This document shows, piece by piece, positions 27,067-36,617 of a DNA stretch of 64,000 nt; positions within the stretch are counted from its first letter, which is position 1; each line of letters opens with the position of its first letter. The notes beneath the pieces were generated by a model, which saw only the letters and a program-made list of their open reading frames with translations, made no database searches and was not told where the DNA came from. Made by a program: the position numbers and the translations under genes. This DNA is from Kosakonia sp. BYX6 (lineage in GTDB: Bacteria > Pseudomonadota > Gammaproteobacteria > Enterobacterales > Enterobacteriaceae), in the NCBI RefSeq assembly GCF_038449125.1, contig NZ_CP151800.1, positions 4,188,406 to 4,252,405 of the forward strand. Reading direction: 5' to 3'.

Positions 27067-29001
27067 ATGAGCGCCCTATTTCGTCGCACCGGTCTCGGTG
27101 CAAAATTGTCACTGCTGACTGGCGCAAGCGTCGCAACGCTTTTCCTCTTATTTACTTTTCTGATGAGCAATAAAGCCAGCCAACAGCTGGAAACGCTGGC
27201 CATGGAAGACCTGCACAATCAGTCCACCGGCGTGGTGGATATGGTTGAAATGTTCAACAGCAGTCTGAGTGAAGAGGTCGAAAGCTACACGCGCTTGTTT
27301 AGCAGTTTTCTGCCGCAACCCCTGACCATTGACCCGCAACAACGCCGGGAAATTAACGGCATCGATGTCCCCTTATTCAAAGGCGGCGACACCGAGTTGC
27401 ACGACAACAACGCCATTCCTGATGATTTCCTCAACCGCACCGGCGCAATTGCGACGCTGTTTGTCCGCAGCGGCGATGATTTTGTCCGCGTCGCGACATC
27501 ACTGCGTAAAGAGAACGGCGATCGCGCGATTGGCACCAAACTGGATCACGCCAGCCCGGCTTTCGCGCTGGTGATGAAAGGCGATGTCTATCGCGGCCTC
27601 GCGCAACTGTTCGGCAAACGCTACATCACCCAATATCAACCGGTGAAAGACGCCAGCGGCAACGTCATTGCCATTCTGTTTGTCGGTGTGGATATCTCCC
27701 GTTCCTGGGACGTGATGCGCAATAAAATCCTTGGTCGCAAACTGGGTGAAAGCGGGCATTTCTTCGTTCTCGACCGTAACCCAGGCAAAAATTACGGTAG
27801 CTACTTGTTCCACGATACCGATGAAGGCAAACGCCCGCAGTGGGATGAAAATGACCTGCAAACCCTGCTGAAAAACAGCAGCGGGACGCTGGCACGCGAA
27901 AGCGCGGATGGACGCACGCTGATGCTTTCCTACACCGCCCTACCCGGCTGGAACTGGACGGTCGTCGGCGAAGTCGACAAAGCGGTATTGCTGCATGATG
28001 TCACCACCATGCGCGATCAGTTCCTGATCGCCGGTGCAATTGTTTCCCTGCTGTTCGCCGCCCTGTTTGTGGTGATTATTCGCCGCTGGCTGACGCGCCC
28101 GCTGCGCAGCGTGATCGATCTTGCCCAGCAATATGCGGCAGGCGATCTGCGCGCCACGCTCGCTGTCGATCGCCAGGATGAAGTCGGTCAGTTGATCGTG
28201 GCGATTAACGGCATCGGCGATGGCCTGCATAAAATTGTGCTGCAAGTACGTGAATCCGCCGCCGAGATCAACCTCGGCACCAACGCGCTGGCTTCTGATA
28301 GCAGCGAGATCAGCGAGCAGATCAACAAACAGGCCGCCAGCGTGGAAGAAACCTCTGCCAGCATGGAGCAAATCGCCGCCACTGTGCAGCAAACCGCCGC
28401 CAATATGGAGCAAACGCAGCATCTGGTGAATGAAACGACCGAAGCGGTGCAAAAAGGCGGCGACACGGTGGATAACTCTGTCGCCACGATGGAAGATATT
28501 CGCGGCGCATCACAGCGGATCGCCGACATTACCCATGTGATCGAGTCCATTGCCTTCCAGACCAATATTCTGGCGCTCAACGCCGCGGTCGAAGCTGCGC
28601 GCGCAGGCGAACACGGAAAAGGGTTTGCCGTGGTTGCCCAGGAAGTCCGCGCGCTGGCGGCACGCAGCGCCAACGCCGTGAAAGAGATCGAAGCCTTGAT
28701 TGGCGATACGTTAAAGAAAGTCGGCGAAGGCCATGCCCAGTCGGAAGCGACGCGCATCGCGATGCAGTCGATCATCAGCCATATGAACAATATCAACCAG
28801 TTAGTTCATGAGATTAACCACGCCTCCCATGAGCAATCGGCGGGGATTAATCAGGTGAACCTGGCGATGACGCATATTGGCGATGCGACGCACATCAACG
28901 CCGGGCGCGTTTCGCAAAGTGAAGAAACCGCCCGCACGCTGCGGGAGAAAGGCGCACATCTGAGCGAACTGGTGAGCCTGTTCCGCTTAAAAATGGATTA
29001 A
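27067..29001 (+). CDS. Methyl-accepting chemotaxis protein with Cache sensor domain
   Basis: 644 residues: TM1 about 17-34, a large periplasmic Cache-type sensor about 35-317 ([27 protein letters not shown]), TM2 about 318-338, HAMP, then the signalling region ([34 protein letters not shown]). It ends FRLKMD without the NWETF tether, so adaptation must rely on other receptors. Cache_3-type sensors often bind carboxylates, but the ligand here is unknown. I know of no E. coli K-12 counterpart. Its stop overlaps the convergent aidB stop by 4 bp. Confidence 0.9.
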   Translation: MSALFRRTGLGAKLSLLTGASVATLFLLFTFLMSNKASQQLETLAMEDLHNQSTGVVDMVEMFNSSLSEEVESYTRLFSSFLPQPLTIDPQQRREINGIDVPLFKGGDTELHDNNAIPDDFLNRTGAIATLFVRSGDDFVRVATSLRKENGDRAIGTKLDHASPAFALVMKGDVYRGLAQLFGKRYITQYQPVKDASGNVIAILFVGVDISRSWDVMRNKILGRKLGESGHFFVLDRNPGKNYGSYLFHDTDEGKRPQWDENDLQTLLKNSSGTLARESADGRTLMLSYTALPGWNWTVVGEVDKAVLLHDVTTMRDQFLIAGAIVSLLFAALFVVIIRRWLTRPLRSVIDLAQQYAAGDLRATLAVDRQDEVGQLIVAINGIGDGLHKIVLQVRESAAEINLGTNALASDSSEISEQINKQAASVEETSASMEQIAATVQQTAANMEQTQHLVNETTEAVQKGGDTVDNSVATMEDIRGASQRIADITHVIESIAFQTNILALNAAVEAARAGEHGKGFAVVAQEVRALAARSANAVKEIEALIGDTLKKVGEGHAQSEATRIAMQSIISHMNNINQLVHEINHASHEQSAGINQVNLAMTHIGDATHINAGRVSQSEETARTLREKGAHLSELVSLFRLKMD

Positions 29002-30617
29002 TTCGCCCCACCCGTGGCACGCAGCAGCAGGTCGTTTTTCACCTGTTCGTCGATGGTCGACGTGCCACGGGTATCCAGCATCGTCTCGCACCACGCCTGC
29101 GCCATCGGCGGCGACGCATGGCGCAGCATTTGCGCGCCTGCGCCGAGCAGCCAAAGCTGCTGCGCTATCTCCCTTCCCTGCGCTTCATCCGGCTTCGGCA
29201 GCCGTTGCTGAAGCTGCTGCCACGCATGGTCGAAATGGCGATCGAGCCCTTTCACCGCCGCAAAATCCTCCGCTAACAACTCCATAATGCCCTGCTGTTT
29301 CGCCAGTACGCGCAGCACGTCCAGGCACATCACATTGCCGGAACCTTCCCAAATGCTGTTGACCGGCATTTCCCGATACAGGCGCGGCAGCTCATTGTCT
29401 TCGCAATAACCGATGCCACCGAGCACCTCCATCGCTTCGGCAACAAATGGAATCCCCGCTTTGCAGACCGCGAATTTCGCCACCGGCGTAAACAAGCGCG
29501 CCCACAGCGTCTCTTGCACATTGCTGCGGCTATCCCACGCGCGGGCGAGGCGAAACAGCAGCGCCGTTTGCCCTTCAAGCTGGAGCGCCATCCGGCTGAG
29601 CACTTCACGCATTAACGGCTGATCGACGAGGTTTTTGCCAAACGCCTGCCGCCGGTGCGCGTGGTACAAGGCCACCGAAAAGGCACGACGCATCAAACCG
29701 TGGCTGCCGAGTGCGCAATCAAAACGCGTCAGCCCGCCCATTTTCAGGATCTGCCGCACGCCATCGCCCTCTTCGCCCAGCAACCAACCGCTGGCATCGT
29801 AAAACTCCGCTTCGCTGCTGGCATTTGAGCGGTTGCCAAGTTTGTCTTTTAAGCGTTCAAGGCGCACGCCGTTGCGCTGGCCGTCGGGCAGAAAACGCGG
29901 CACAAAGAAGCAAGAAAGACCACCGTTGGCCTGCGCCAGCACCAGGTGCGCGTCGCTTTGCGGCACGGAAAAGAACCATTTATGCCCCACCAGCCGGTAT
30001 TCATCGCCGCTTTTTTCCGCCCGCGTGGTGTTGCTCAACACGTCGGAACCACCCTGTTTTTCGGTCATGCCCATGCCGATAAGCAGGCCGCGTTTCTGCC
30101 CGCCTGGCAGCATGTGAGGATCGTAACGGTCACTCAGCAACGGTTTAAACCAGTCGCGAAACGGTTTCGGTAACGCCTGTTGCAACAGCGGCGTGGCGGC
30201 AAAGGTCATGGTGATCGGGCAAAGCGTGCCAGATTCCACCTGCGCGTGCAGCACAAACCGCGCGGCGCGGGCGACAAACGACCCGGCGCGCGCCTCTTCT
30301 TCCCAGGCCAGATTATGCACACGATTGCCGCACAGCCCCTGCATCAGCAGGTGCCAGGCCGGGTGAAAGCGCACGTCATCAAGCCGCTCGCCGGTGGTGT
30401 CATAACGCAATAATTCCGGTGGGTTGGCGTTCGCCAGCCGCCCCAGTTCCAGCGATTCCGCCGTGCCCAGCTGCTGACCAATGCTGACGAGTAGCTCGGC
30501 GTCCCATGCCGCGCCTTCGCGCATCACCGCTTCGTACAACGGGCGATCGGAAAGGAATAAGTTGCTGTTATGTAAGGGGATAGGTTGATTAAAAACGGTA
30601 TGTGTTTGCCAGCGCAT
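28998..30617 (-). CDS. aidB: AidB, acyl-CoA-dehydrogenase-fold alkylation-response protein
   Basis: 539 residues (E. coli 541). It has an acyl-CoA dehydrogenase-like fold that binds FAD ([62 protein letters not shown]). In E. coli it is part of the Ada adaptive response and binds DNA. The start MRWQTHTVF at 30617 follows GGAGGG and matches the family; a reading back to 30707 is not supported. The usual E. coli neighbours yjfC and yjfI-M are missing; rlmB follows after an unrelated transporter. Confidence 0.95.
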   Translation of the reverse strand: MRWQTHTVFNQPIPLHNSNLFLSDRPLYEAVMREGAAWDAELLVSIGQQLGTAESLELGRLANANPPELLRYDTTGERLDDVRFHPAWHLLMQGLCGNRVHNLAWEEEARAGSFVARAARFVLHAQVESGTLCPITMTFAATPLLQQALPKPFRDWFKPLLSDRYDPHMLPGGQKRGLLIGMGMTEKQGGSDVLSNTTRAEKSGDEYRLVGHKWFFSVPQSDAHLVLAQANGGLSCFFVPRFLPDGQRNGVRLERLKDKLGNRSNASSEAEFYDASGWLLGEEGDGVRQILKMGGLTRFDCALGSHGLMRRAFSVALYHAHRRQAFGKNLVDQPLMREVLSRMALQLEGQTALLFRLARAWDSRSNVQETLWARLFTPVAKFAVCKAGIPFVAEAMEVLGGIGYCEDNELPRLYREMPVNSIWEGSGNVMCLDVLRVLAKQQGIMELLAEDFAAVKGLDRHFDHAWQQLQQRLPKPDEAQGREIAQQLWLLGAGAQMLRHASPPMAQAWCETMLDTRGTSTIDEQVKNDLLLRATGGAN

Positions 30618-30708
30618 GCTGTGTCCCTCCTTCAGTGGCAACCAGAGTAAGTATGGCTGACGCTGCATGGGAGAGGCGTCACACGGTGCGGATATACCCA
30701 CGTTCATT

Positions 30709-30724
30709 CGTGAAACAGCTCACA
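30709..30724. promoter_or_regulatory. Candidate CRP site between aidB and the MHS transporter
   Basis: CGTGA-AACAGC-TCACA matches the CRP consensus TGTGA-N6-TCACA at nine of ten conserved bases. Its centre lies about 85 bp before the transporter ATG. A GAATAATTT -10 region near 30765 would place it near -60, the class I position. Confidence 0.55.
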
Positions 30725-30800
30725 CAACATAAGAATAATATATTTCACACCTGCTACTGTTATTGAATAATTTATTCCCACCCTCGCAAAGAGACTCACT

Positions 30801-32090
30801 ATGCAATCACCCCAACTTGCGCCAGATGCGCACAAGCGCGCTTTAATTGCAGGATCTATCGGCAACTTTATCGAGTGGTACGAATTTGCGGTTTACGGCT
30901 TTCTGGCCACCGTTATCGCGAAAAACTTTTTCCAACTTGCAGGCGACGCGGGGCTGACCAGCCTGATCCTCACCTATGCGTCGTTCGCCATCGCGTTCTT
31001 CTTCCGCCCGCTCGGCGCGATCGTTTTTGGCCGTATCGGCGATCGTCTCGGGCGCAAACCGACGCTGATTATTGTGCTGGTATTGATGACGCTCGCCACC
31101 GCCGCGATTGGCCTCGTGCCGGTATATGCGAGCATTGGCATCGCCGCGCCGCTGATAATCACCGGTTTGCGCATTTTGCAGGGCTTGTTCGCCGGGGGTG
31201 AATATGGCGGCGCGGTGTCGCTAATGACGGAATTCGCTCCGCGCGGTAAACGCGGTCTTTATGGGGCCTGGCAATCATTTACCGTCGCGCTGGGGTTATT
31301 AACCGGCGCGGGTATTGTGGCGTTGCTTTCCGCCGTGTTGACACCCGAAGCGCTGCATGACTGGGGCTGGCGCATTCCTTTCTTTCTGGCATTGCCGATG
31401 GGGGTCGTCGCGCTGTGGCTGCGGGTGAGCATGGAGGAGACGCCGAGTTTTGTGCAGCAGCAGGAAAAGCCGGTGGCCGAGCGGGCAAACCGTGCCGCCA
31501 CGCTGAAAGCGATTGGCATGGGCATTGGCCGGGTGATGGTGTGGTCGGCGGCGGGTTATACCTACCTTGTGATCATGCCTGCGTATCTGCAATCCGCGCT
31601 GCATACCGGCTTTAACCAGGCGCTGTTGATCGCGGTGATTTCCAATATTGGTTTTGCGTTGACCATCATTCCCTCCGGCATGTTAAGCGATCGTATCGGG
31701 CGGCGAACGGTGATGGTGGTTGCCACCGCGCTGCTGTTAATCCTCGCCCTGCCGTTGCTGAAAATGTTACAGGCGGAGTCCAGCACGCTGGCGGTGAAAG
31801 CGGTTGTGGTGCTGATCGCCGGCGGTCTGGTCGGCATGTTGGCTGGCCCCGGCCCGGCGATGCTGGCAGAGATGTTCCCGACACACGTGCGTTACACCGG
31901 GCTTGGCGTGGCGTATTCGCTGTCGAATGCCCTCTTTTCGGGCTGCGCGGGGTTGATCATCACCGGGTTAATTAAAGAGACCGGCAATGTGGATATTCCG
32001 GCGTATTACGTGATGGCAACGGCGGTGGTCAGTATTGTGGCGTTGATGACACTCAGGAAAGACGACCATTTACGGTCATTAGAGGAGTGA
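30801..32090 (+). CDS. MFS transporter, metabolite:H+ symporter (MHS) family
   Basis: 429 residues with twelve membrane segments. The N-terminal NFIEWYEFAVYGFLA, the loop motif GRIGDRLGRKPT, and GLFAGGEYGGA mark the MHS family, which includes ProP, ShiA, KgtP and citrate carriers. It is a proton-coupled importer of an organic acid, betaine or similar; the exact substrate is not predictable. AAAGAG precedes the ATG weakly. A CRP-like site upstream fits a catabolite-controlled nutrient importer. It is not found between aidB and rlmB in E. coli K-12. Confidence 0.87.
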   Translation: MQSPQLAPDAHKRALIAGSIGNFIEWYEFAVYGFLATVIAKNFFQLAGDAGLTSLILTYASFAIAFFFRPLGAIVFGRIGDRLGRKPTLIIVLVLMTLATAAIGLVPVYASIGIAAPLIITGLRILQGLFAGGEYGGAVSLMTEFAPRGKRGLYGAWQSFTVALGLLTGAGIVALLSAVLTPEALHDWGWRIPFFLALPMGVVALWLRVSMEETPSFVQQQEKPVAERANRAATLKAIGMGIGRVMVWSAAGYTYLVIMPAYLQSALHTGFNQALLIAVISNIGFALTIIPSGMLSDRIGRRTVMVVATALLLILALPLLKMLQAESSTLAVKAVVVLIAGGLVGMLAGPGPAMLAEMFPTHVRYTGLGVAYSLSNALFSGCAGLIITGLIKETGNVDIPAYYVMATAVVSIVALMTLRKDDHLRSLEE

Positions 32091-32115
32091 TATTGGCCGG
32101 ATGACATAGGGCACT

Positions 32116-32171
32116 TCGTAGGCCGGGTAAGGCGAAGCCGCCACCCGGCGTTTTGCCCGATGGCGGCTTCA
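32116..32171. repeat. REP element between the MHS transporter and rlmB
   Basis: GAAGCCGCCA (32134-32143) pairs perfectly with TGGCGGCTTC (32161-32170); the preceding TAGGCCGGGTAAGGCG is the usual REP head. It lies between convergent genes, like the copy at 6214. Confidence 0.88.
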
Positions 32172-32181
32172 CGAATCACCA

Positions 32182-32913
32182 TTAACTGCGCTGACGTACC
32201 GCTTCGAACAGGCAAATACCGGTGGCAACAGAAACGTTCAAGGATGACACGCTGCCCGCCATCGGAATGCTGATCAGCTCATCGCAATGTTCACGCGTCA
32301 AACGGCGCATCCCTTCGCCTTCCGCACCCATCACCAGCGCCATTGGCCCGGTCATTTTGCTCTGAAACAGCGTGTGATCCGCTTCTCCCGCCGTACCGAC
32401 GATCCAAATATTCTCTTCCTGCAACAAACGCAGGGTGCGCGCCAGGTTGGTCACGCGAATCAACGGAACATTTTCCGCCGCGCCGCAGGCCACTTTTTTG
32501 GCCGTCGCATTCAACTGCGCGGATTTATCTTTCGGCACGATCACCGCATGCACGCCCGCCGCATCGGCGCTGCGCAAACAGGCGCCCAGGTTATGCGGAT
32601 CCGTCACGCCGTCAAGGATCAGGAAGAAAGGTTGGTCGAGGCTGGCGATCAGATCCGGCAGATCATTTTCCTGATACTGACGCCCCGGTTTCACGCGTGC
32701 AATGATCCCCTGGTGCACCGCGCCTTCGCTTTTCTCATCCAGATACTGGCGGTTCGCCACCTGGATAACCACGCCCTGCGCTTCCAGTGCGTGAATCAGC
32801 GGCAGCAGACGTTTGTCTTCGCGGCCTTTCAGAATAAAAACTTCCTGAAAACGCTCGGGAGCGCGCTCCAGCAGTGCCTGCACCGCATGGATGCCGTAAA
32901 TCATTTCACTCAT
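32182..32913 (-). CDS. rlmB: 23S rRNA 2'-O-ribose G2251 methyltransferase RlmB
   Basis: 243 residues, as in E. coli. The N-terminal substrate-binding domain ([18 protein letters not shown]) is followed by the SpoU/SPOUT knot domain ([50 protein letters not shown]). It methylates G2251 in the P-loop of 23S rRNA. In E. coli it is the third gene of nsrR-rnr-rlmB; here 12 kb of foreign genes lie between rnr and rlmB. A candidate promoter of its own is at 32980-33007. Confidence 0.97.
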   Translation of the reverse strand: MSEMIYGIHAVQALLERAPERFQEVFILKGREDKRLLPLIHALEAQGVVIQVANRQYLDEKSEGAVHQGIIARVKPGRQYQENDLPDLIASLDQPFFLILDGVTDPHNLGACLRSADAAGVHAVIVPKDKSAQLNATAKKVACGAAENVPLIRVTNLARTLRLLQEENIWIVGTAGEADHTLFQSKMTGPMALVMGAEGEGMRRLTREHCDELISIPMAGSVSSLNVSVATGICLFEAVRQRS

Positions 32914-32979
32914 TGATGGTACTCATTTGGGGCGGTTTGCGCCGGGTTGTGTGGGGCGTGATAAAAATCACCGGCGCTC

Positions 32980-33007
32980 ATTATAACCAACCCACGCCTC
33001 AGGTCGA
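32980..33007 (-). promoter_or_regulatory. Candidate own promoter of rlmB
   Basis: Minus strand TCGACC (33007-33002), a 16-nt spacer and a perfect TATAAT (32985-32980), about 65 nt before the rlmB start and just after the stop of the last ABC gene. It would keep rlmB expressed despite its separation from rnr. Confidence 0.6.
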
Positions 33008-33009
33008 AC

Positions 33010-33810
33010 TTAACCATTCACCACCGCGCGCGGCTTCCCCAAGCTAACCGGTTGCGCAGGCAACATCGCGCTCAACAAATAACGCGTGTAGTCATGCTGC
33101 GGACGGGTAAATATCGCTTCGCTGCTGCCTTGTTCAACAATATTGCCGCGATACATCACGCCCACCCGGTCAGCAATGTGGCGCACCACATTCAAATCAT
33201 GGGTGATAAACAGGTACGCCAGACCATATTCGCGCTGGAGCGACATCAACAAGTTGAGGATTTGCGACTGGATCGACACATCCAATGCCGACACCGGCTC
33301 GTCGCAGATAATCAGCTTCGGTTTGAGGATCAGCGCGCGGGCAATGCCAATACGCTGGCGCTGTCCGCCGGAAAATTCATGCGGATAACGCGCCGCATCT
33401 TCCGGGCGCAGGCCAACGTGCGTCAGCATTTCCGCCACCGCTTCTTTGCACTTGCCGATGCCGTGGATGATCAGCGGTTCTTGCAGGCTGTAACCGACCG
33501 TGCGTTTCGGGTCGAGGGATGAGAGCGGATCCTGAAAAATCATCTGCATATCTTTACGCACACTGCGCCACTGCGCCGCGCTTTGCGTGAGCAACGAGCG
33601 GCCTGCAAACAGCACGTCGCCGCCGGACGCGGGCGTTAAGCCGAGGATCAAGCGCCCGGTGGTGCTTTTACCACTGCCGGACTCCCCCACCAGCGCCCAG
33701 GTTTCGCCGGGTTGAATGGCAAAACTGACATCTTCGACCGCCTGCACAGTTTGCCCGTGGCGGTGAAAGGTTTTCGACAGATGGCGCACGGCCAACAGCG
33801 GAAGGGTCAT
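33010..33810 (-). CDS. Peptide-type ABC transporter ATPase (DppF/OppF-like)
   Basis: 266 residues: Walker A GESGSGKST, signature FSGGQRQRIGIARAL, Walker B LIICDEPVSALD, and the switch histidine in FITHDLNVV. Second ATPase of a peptide/nickel-type importer. Its ATG overlaps the stop of the preceding ATPase in an ATGA. Last gene of the eleven-gene operon; no classical terminator is visible before rlmB. Confidence 0.9.
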   Translation of the reverse strand: MTLPLLAVRHLSKTFHRHGQTVQAVEDVSFAIQPGETWALVGESGSGKSTTGRLILGLTPASGGDVLFAGRSLLTQSAAQWRSVRKDMQMIFQDPLSSLDPKRTVGYSLQEPLIIHGIGKCKEAVAEMLTHVGLRPEDAARYPHEFSGGQRQRIGIARALILKPKLIICDEPVSALDVSIQSQILNLLMSLQREYGLAYLFITHDLNVVRHIADRVGVMYRGNIVEQGSSEAIFTRPQHDYTRYLLSAMLPAQPVSLGKPRAVVNG

Positions 33811-34799
33811 GATGCCAGGACTCCGGTTTCATCGGCCCGCCAACAGCGAACCTGGTGAGAAGGTAAGCCAACAGGCCGCAGCCCCGGCGGCTGGGCGCGA
33901 CAGCGCGGCTGCGCCAGCGGGCAACGATCGGCAAACGCGCAACCGATTGGCAGTGCATCCAGCGCAGGCACGCGGCCGGGGATCTCCGGCAACGCTGTTT
34001 TCGGCGCGCGATCCAGCGACGGGCGCGCCGCCATCAGCGCGCGCGTGTACGGGTGGCGCGGGTTGGCAAAGAGGGTATGGACATCGGTTTCCTCCACGAT
34101 TTGCCCGGCATACAGCACCACCACGCGCTGGCACAACCGCGCGACGACGCTCAGATCGTGAGTGATAAACATCATGCCCATGCCGGTCTGCTGCTGAAGT
34201 TCTGCCAGCAGATCGAGGATTTGCGCCTGAATGGTCGCATCCAGCGCGGTGGTCGGTTCATCGGCAATCAGCAGCGACGGCGACACCGCAATCGCCATGG
34301 CGATCATTACGCGCTGGCGCATGCCGCCGGAAAGCTCATGCGGCCAGGCATTAGCGCTGCGCTCAGGTTCGCGAATGCCGACCTGCGTCAGTAATTGCAC
34401 GATTTTTTCCCGCCGCTGCGCACGGTTCAGCGAGGTATGCAGGCGCAAGCTTTCGTCGATCTGCTCGCCGACGCTCATCACCGGGTTAAGGCTGGAGAGC
34501 GGATCCTGAAAAATCATCGCCATCCGGCGGCCGCTGAGTTGGCGGCGTGCGTTTCGCGACAAAGTGTGTAAGGCCGTTTCCCCAAGATGCACGTGCCCTT
34601 CCACGCGGCTACTGCGCACGGGCAGCAGCCCCATCACCGCCTGTGCGGTAACACTTTTTCCACAGCCGGATTCGCCGATAATGCCCAACGTTTCACCGGC
34701 GTTCACCTGGAAAGAAACATTGCGCACCGGCGCGACAACGCCGTGGTGCGTCGCAAAATGCACCCGCAATTCGTCGACGCGCAGCACCGTTTCAACCAT
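33807..34799 (-). CDS. Peptide-type ABC transporter ATPase (DppD/OppD-like)
   Basis: 330 residues: Walker A GESGCGKSV, signature LSGGMRQRVMIAMAIA, Walker B LLIADEPTTALD, and the C-terminal oligopeptide-ATPase motif with clustered cysteines (CAFADRCPLAQPRCRAQPPG). The ATG at 34799 (MVETVLRVDEL) with AGGGG upstream is chosen over a reading from 34871. It overlaps the end of the permease gene by 8 bp. Confidence 0.9.
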   Translation of the reverse strand: MVETVLRVDELRVHFATHHGVVAPVRNVSFQVNAGETLGIIGESGCGKSVTAQAVMGLLPVRSSRVEGHVHLGETALHTLSRNARRQLSGRRMAMIFQDPLSSLNPVMSVGEQIDESLRLHTSLNRAQRREKIVQLLTQVGIREPERSANAWPHELSGGMRQRVMIAMAIAVSPSLLIADEPTTALDATIQAQILDLLAELQQQTGMGMMFITHDLSVVARLCQRVVVLYAGQIVEETDVHTLFANPRHPYTRALMAARPSLDRAPKTALPEIPGRVPALDALPIGCAFADRCPLAQPRCRAQPPGLRPVGLPSHQVRCWRADETGVLAS

Positions 34800-35652
34800 G
34801 TTGATCCCCTTTTTTAAGCAGACGCAGCACCCGGCGCGGCAGCGGTTTGAGGGTCGGATCGGCGTTATCACGCAGATCGTCGCCGATGATATTTAGCGCA
34901 AGGATCAGCAACACAATCGCGATACCGGGAAAAAACGTCATCCACCAGGCGGTAAAGATCACCGCTTTGCCTTCCAGCAGCAGATTGCCGAGGCTCGGCA
35001 TCGGCGCCGGTACGCCGGAGCCAAGAAAGCTGAGCGCCGCTTCGGTGAGGATCGCCACCGAAAAGACCCAACTGACCTGCACGATAAACGGCGACACCAC
35101 ATTCGGCAGCAGGTGCAGCCAGATAATGCGCGACGCCGACGCTCCCTGCGCGCGTAGCGCTTCGACAAAGTTTTTCGCTTTGATAACCATCGCCGCGCCG
35201 CGAATCACCCGCGCGATGGACGGCACGTACACCAGCGCCAGGGCTAAAACCACATTGGCAATCGTCGGCCCGAGCACGCCGACAATGGCGATCGCCAGCA
35301 GCAGCGACGGAAACGCAAACAGCCCATCGCAAACGCGCATTAAGACGCGATCGACCGGGCGATACCAGGCGCACAGCAGCCCAACGGCCAGCCCAATCGC
35401 GCCAGAAATCACCGCCACCGCCGCGCCAATGGAAAGCGACACCCGCACCGCCAGCGCGACGCGCACAAACAGATCGCGACCAAAATTGTCTGTGCCGAAC
35501 CAGTGCGTTAACGAAGGCGGCTTCAGGCGGCTCAACGGATCGATGCTGTAAGGATCGAACGGGCTTAAGGCGCTGGCAAAAAACGACAGCACAACAATCG
35601 CCAGCAGCACGGCAGGCCAGATCAGCAGCGTCGGGTTTTTTGGCCTGATCAT
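34792..35652 (-). CDS. Peptide-type ABC permease (DppC/OppC-like)
   Basis: 286 residues with about six membrane segments. The N-terminal extracytoplasmic signature is HWFGTDNFGRDLFVRV and the coupling loop FVEALRAQGASASRIIWLHLLPN. It forms the channel with the upstream permease, whose end it overlaps by 4 bp (ATGA). Confidence 0.9.
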   Translation of the reverse strand: MIRPKNPTLLIWPAVLLAIVVLSFFASALSPFDPYSIDPLSRLKPPSLTHWFGTDNFGRDLFVRVALAVRVSLSIGAAVAVISGAIGLAVGLLCAWYRPVDRVLMRVCDGLFAFPSLLLAIAIVGVLGPTIANVVLALALVYVPSIARVIRGAAMVIKAKNFVEALRAQGASASRIIWLHLLPNVVSPFIVQVSWVFSVAILTEAALSFLGSGVPAPMPSLGNLLLEGKAVIFTAWWMTFFPGIAIVLLILALNIIGDDLRDNADPTLKPLPRRVLRLLKKGDQHG

Positions 35653-36605
35653 GGGTCAACCCCTTCTACGGATAAGCGCGGATCGGCGAGATAACTGAGC
35701 AGATCCACCGCCAGATTGATCAGCACGTAAGCGACGGTAATCAGCAACACCACGCCCTGGATCACCGTCACGTCGCGCCGCTCGATCGAGTCGACAATCA
35801 GCGATCCGACACCCGGAATGCCAAACACGCTTTCAATGACGATCGTGCCGGTGACCAGCGAAGCGAAGGATTCCCCGCAGATGGTCAAAATCGGGATCAG
35901 CGCATTTTTCAGCGTATGAATCAGCAGCACGCGCTGCTCCGGCACCCCTTTGGCGCGCGCGGTGTTGATAAAGCCTTCTTGCAGCACATCCAGCATCACG
36001 GCGCGGGTCATGCGGGCGATCAGCGCGGCGATGCGCAACCCAAGCGCAATGGCGGGCAGCGTCAAATACCAGAGGTTCAGCAGCAGGTCGGTGTTGGTCG
36101 AGCGGTAACCCACCACCGGAAACCAGCGCAACTGCACGGCGAACACGAAGATCAGAAACAGGCCGAGCAGAAAGCCCGGCACCGACATGCCGAAGGTTGC
36201 CAGCGCGCGGATCGCCCGATCCGCCAGCCGCCCGTGTTGCCAGGCACTTATCACGCCGCCCGCCAGCCCAAGCGCCAGTGCCAGCACTTGCGCGTAAAGT
36301 GCCAGCGCCACGGTCGGTGTCAGATGCTGTAAAAACAGCGCCATCACACTGTTATTCAGAAACAGCGAATGGCCGAGATCGCCGGACAGCACCGCGCCAA
36401 ACCAGTGGAAAAATTGCATCAGAAGCGGCCTGTCCAGCCCCATTTGCTGGCGCAGGGCGGCGACATCCGCCGGGCTGGCGTCGTTGCCCAAAATCACCAG
36501 CACCGGGTCGCCCGGCGCCAGGTGCACCAGGCAGAACACCACCACCGACACGACAAACAGCACCGGTAGCAGCGCCAGCAAACGGTGAAACAGAAACCGC
36601 TTCAT
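35649..36605 (-). CDS. Peptide-type ABC permease (DppB/OppB-like)
   Basis: 318 residues with six membrane segments. It has the DppB-type N-terminus (MKRFLFHRLLALLPVLFVVSVVVF, HLAPGDPV), LDRPLLMQFFHW, and the EAA loop (INTARAKGVPEQRVLLIHTLKNA). Second half of the channel of this importer. It begins 12 nt after the binding-protein gene. Confidence 0.9.
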   Translation of the reverse strand: MKRFLFHRLLALLPVLFVVSVVVFCLVHLAPGDPVLVILGNDASPADVAALRQQMGLDRPLLMQFFHWFGAVLSGDLGHSLFLNNSVMALFLQHLTPTVALALYAQVLALALGLAGGVISAWQHGRLADRAIRALATFGMSVPGFLLGLFLIFVFAVQLRWFPVVGYRSTNTDLLLNLWYLTLPAIALGLRIAALIARMTRAVMLDVLQEGFINTARAKGVPEQRVLLIHTLKNALIPILTICGESFASLVTGTIVIESVFGIPGVGSLIVDSIERRDVTVIQGVVLLITVAYVLINLAVDLLSYLADPRLSVEGVDP

Positions 36606-36617
36606 CGCCTTCTCCCG

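Noticed and set aside
30618-30800. Ada-binding site before aidB
   Set aside because: Expected from E. coli, but I could not find a convincing AAT-N-GCAA arrangement.
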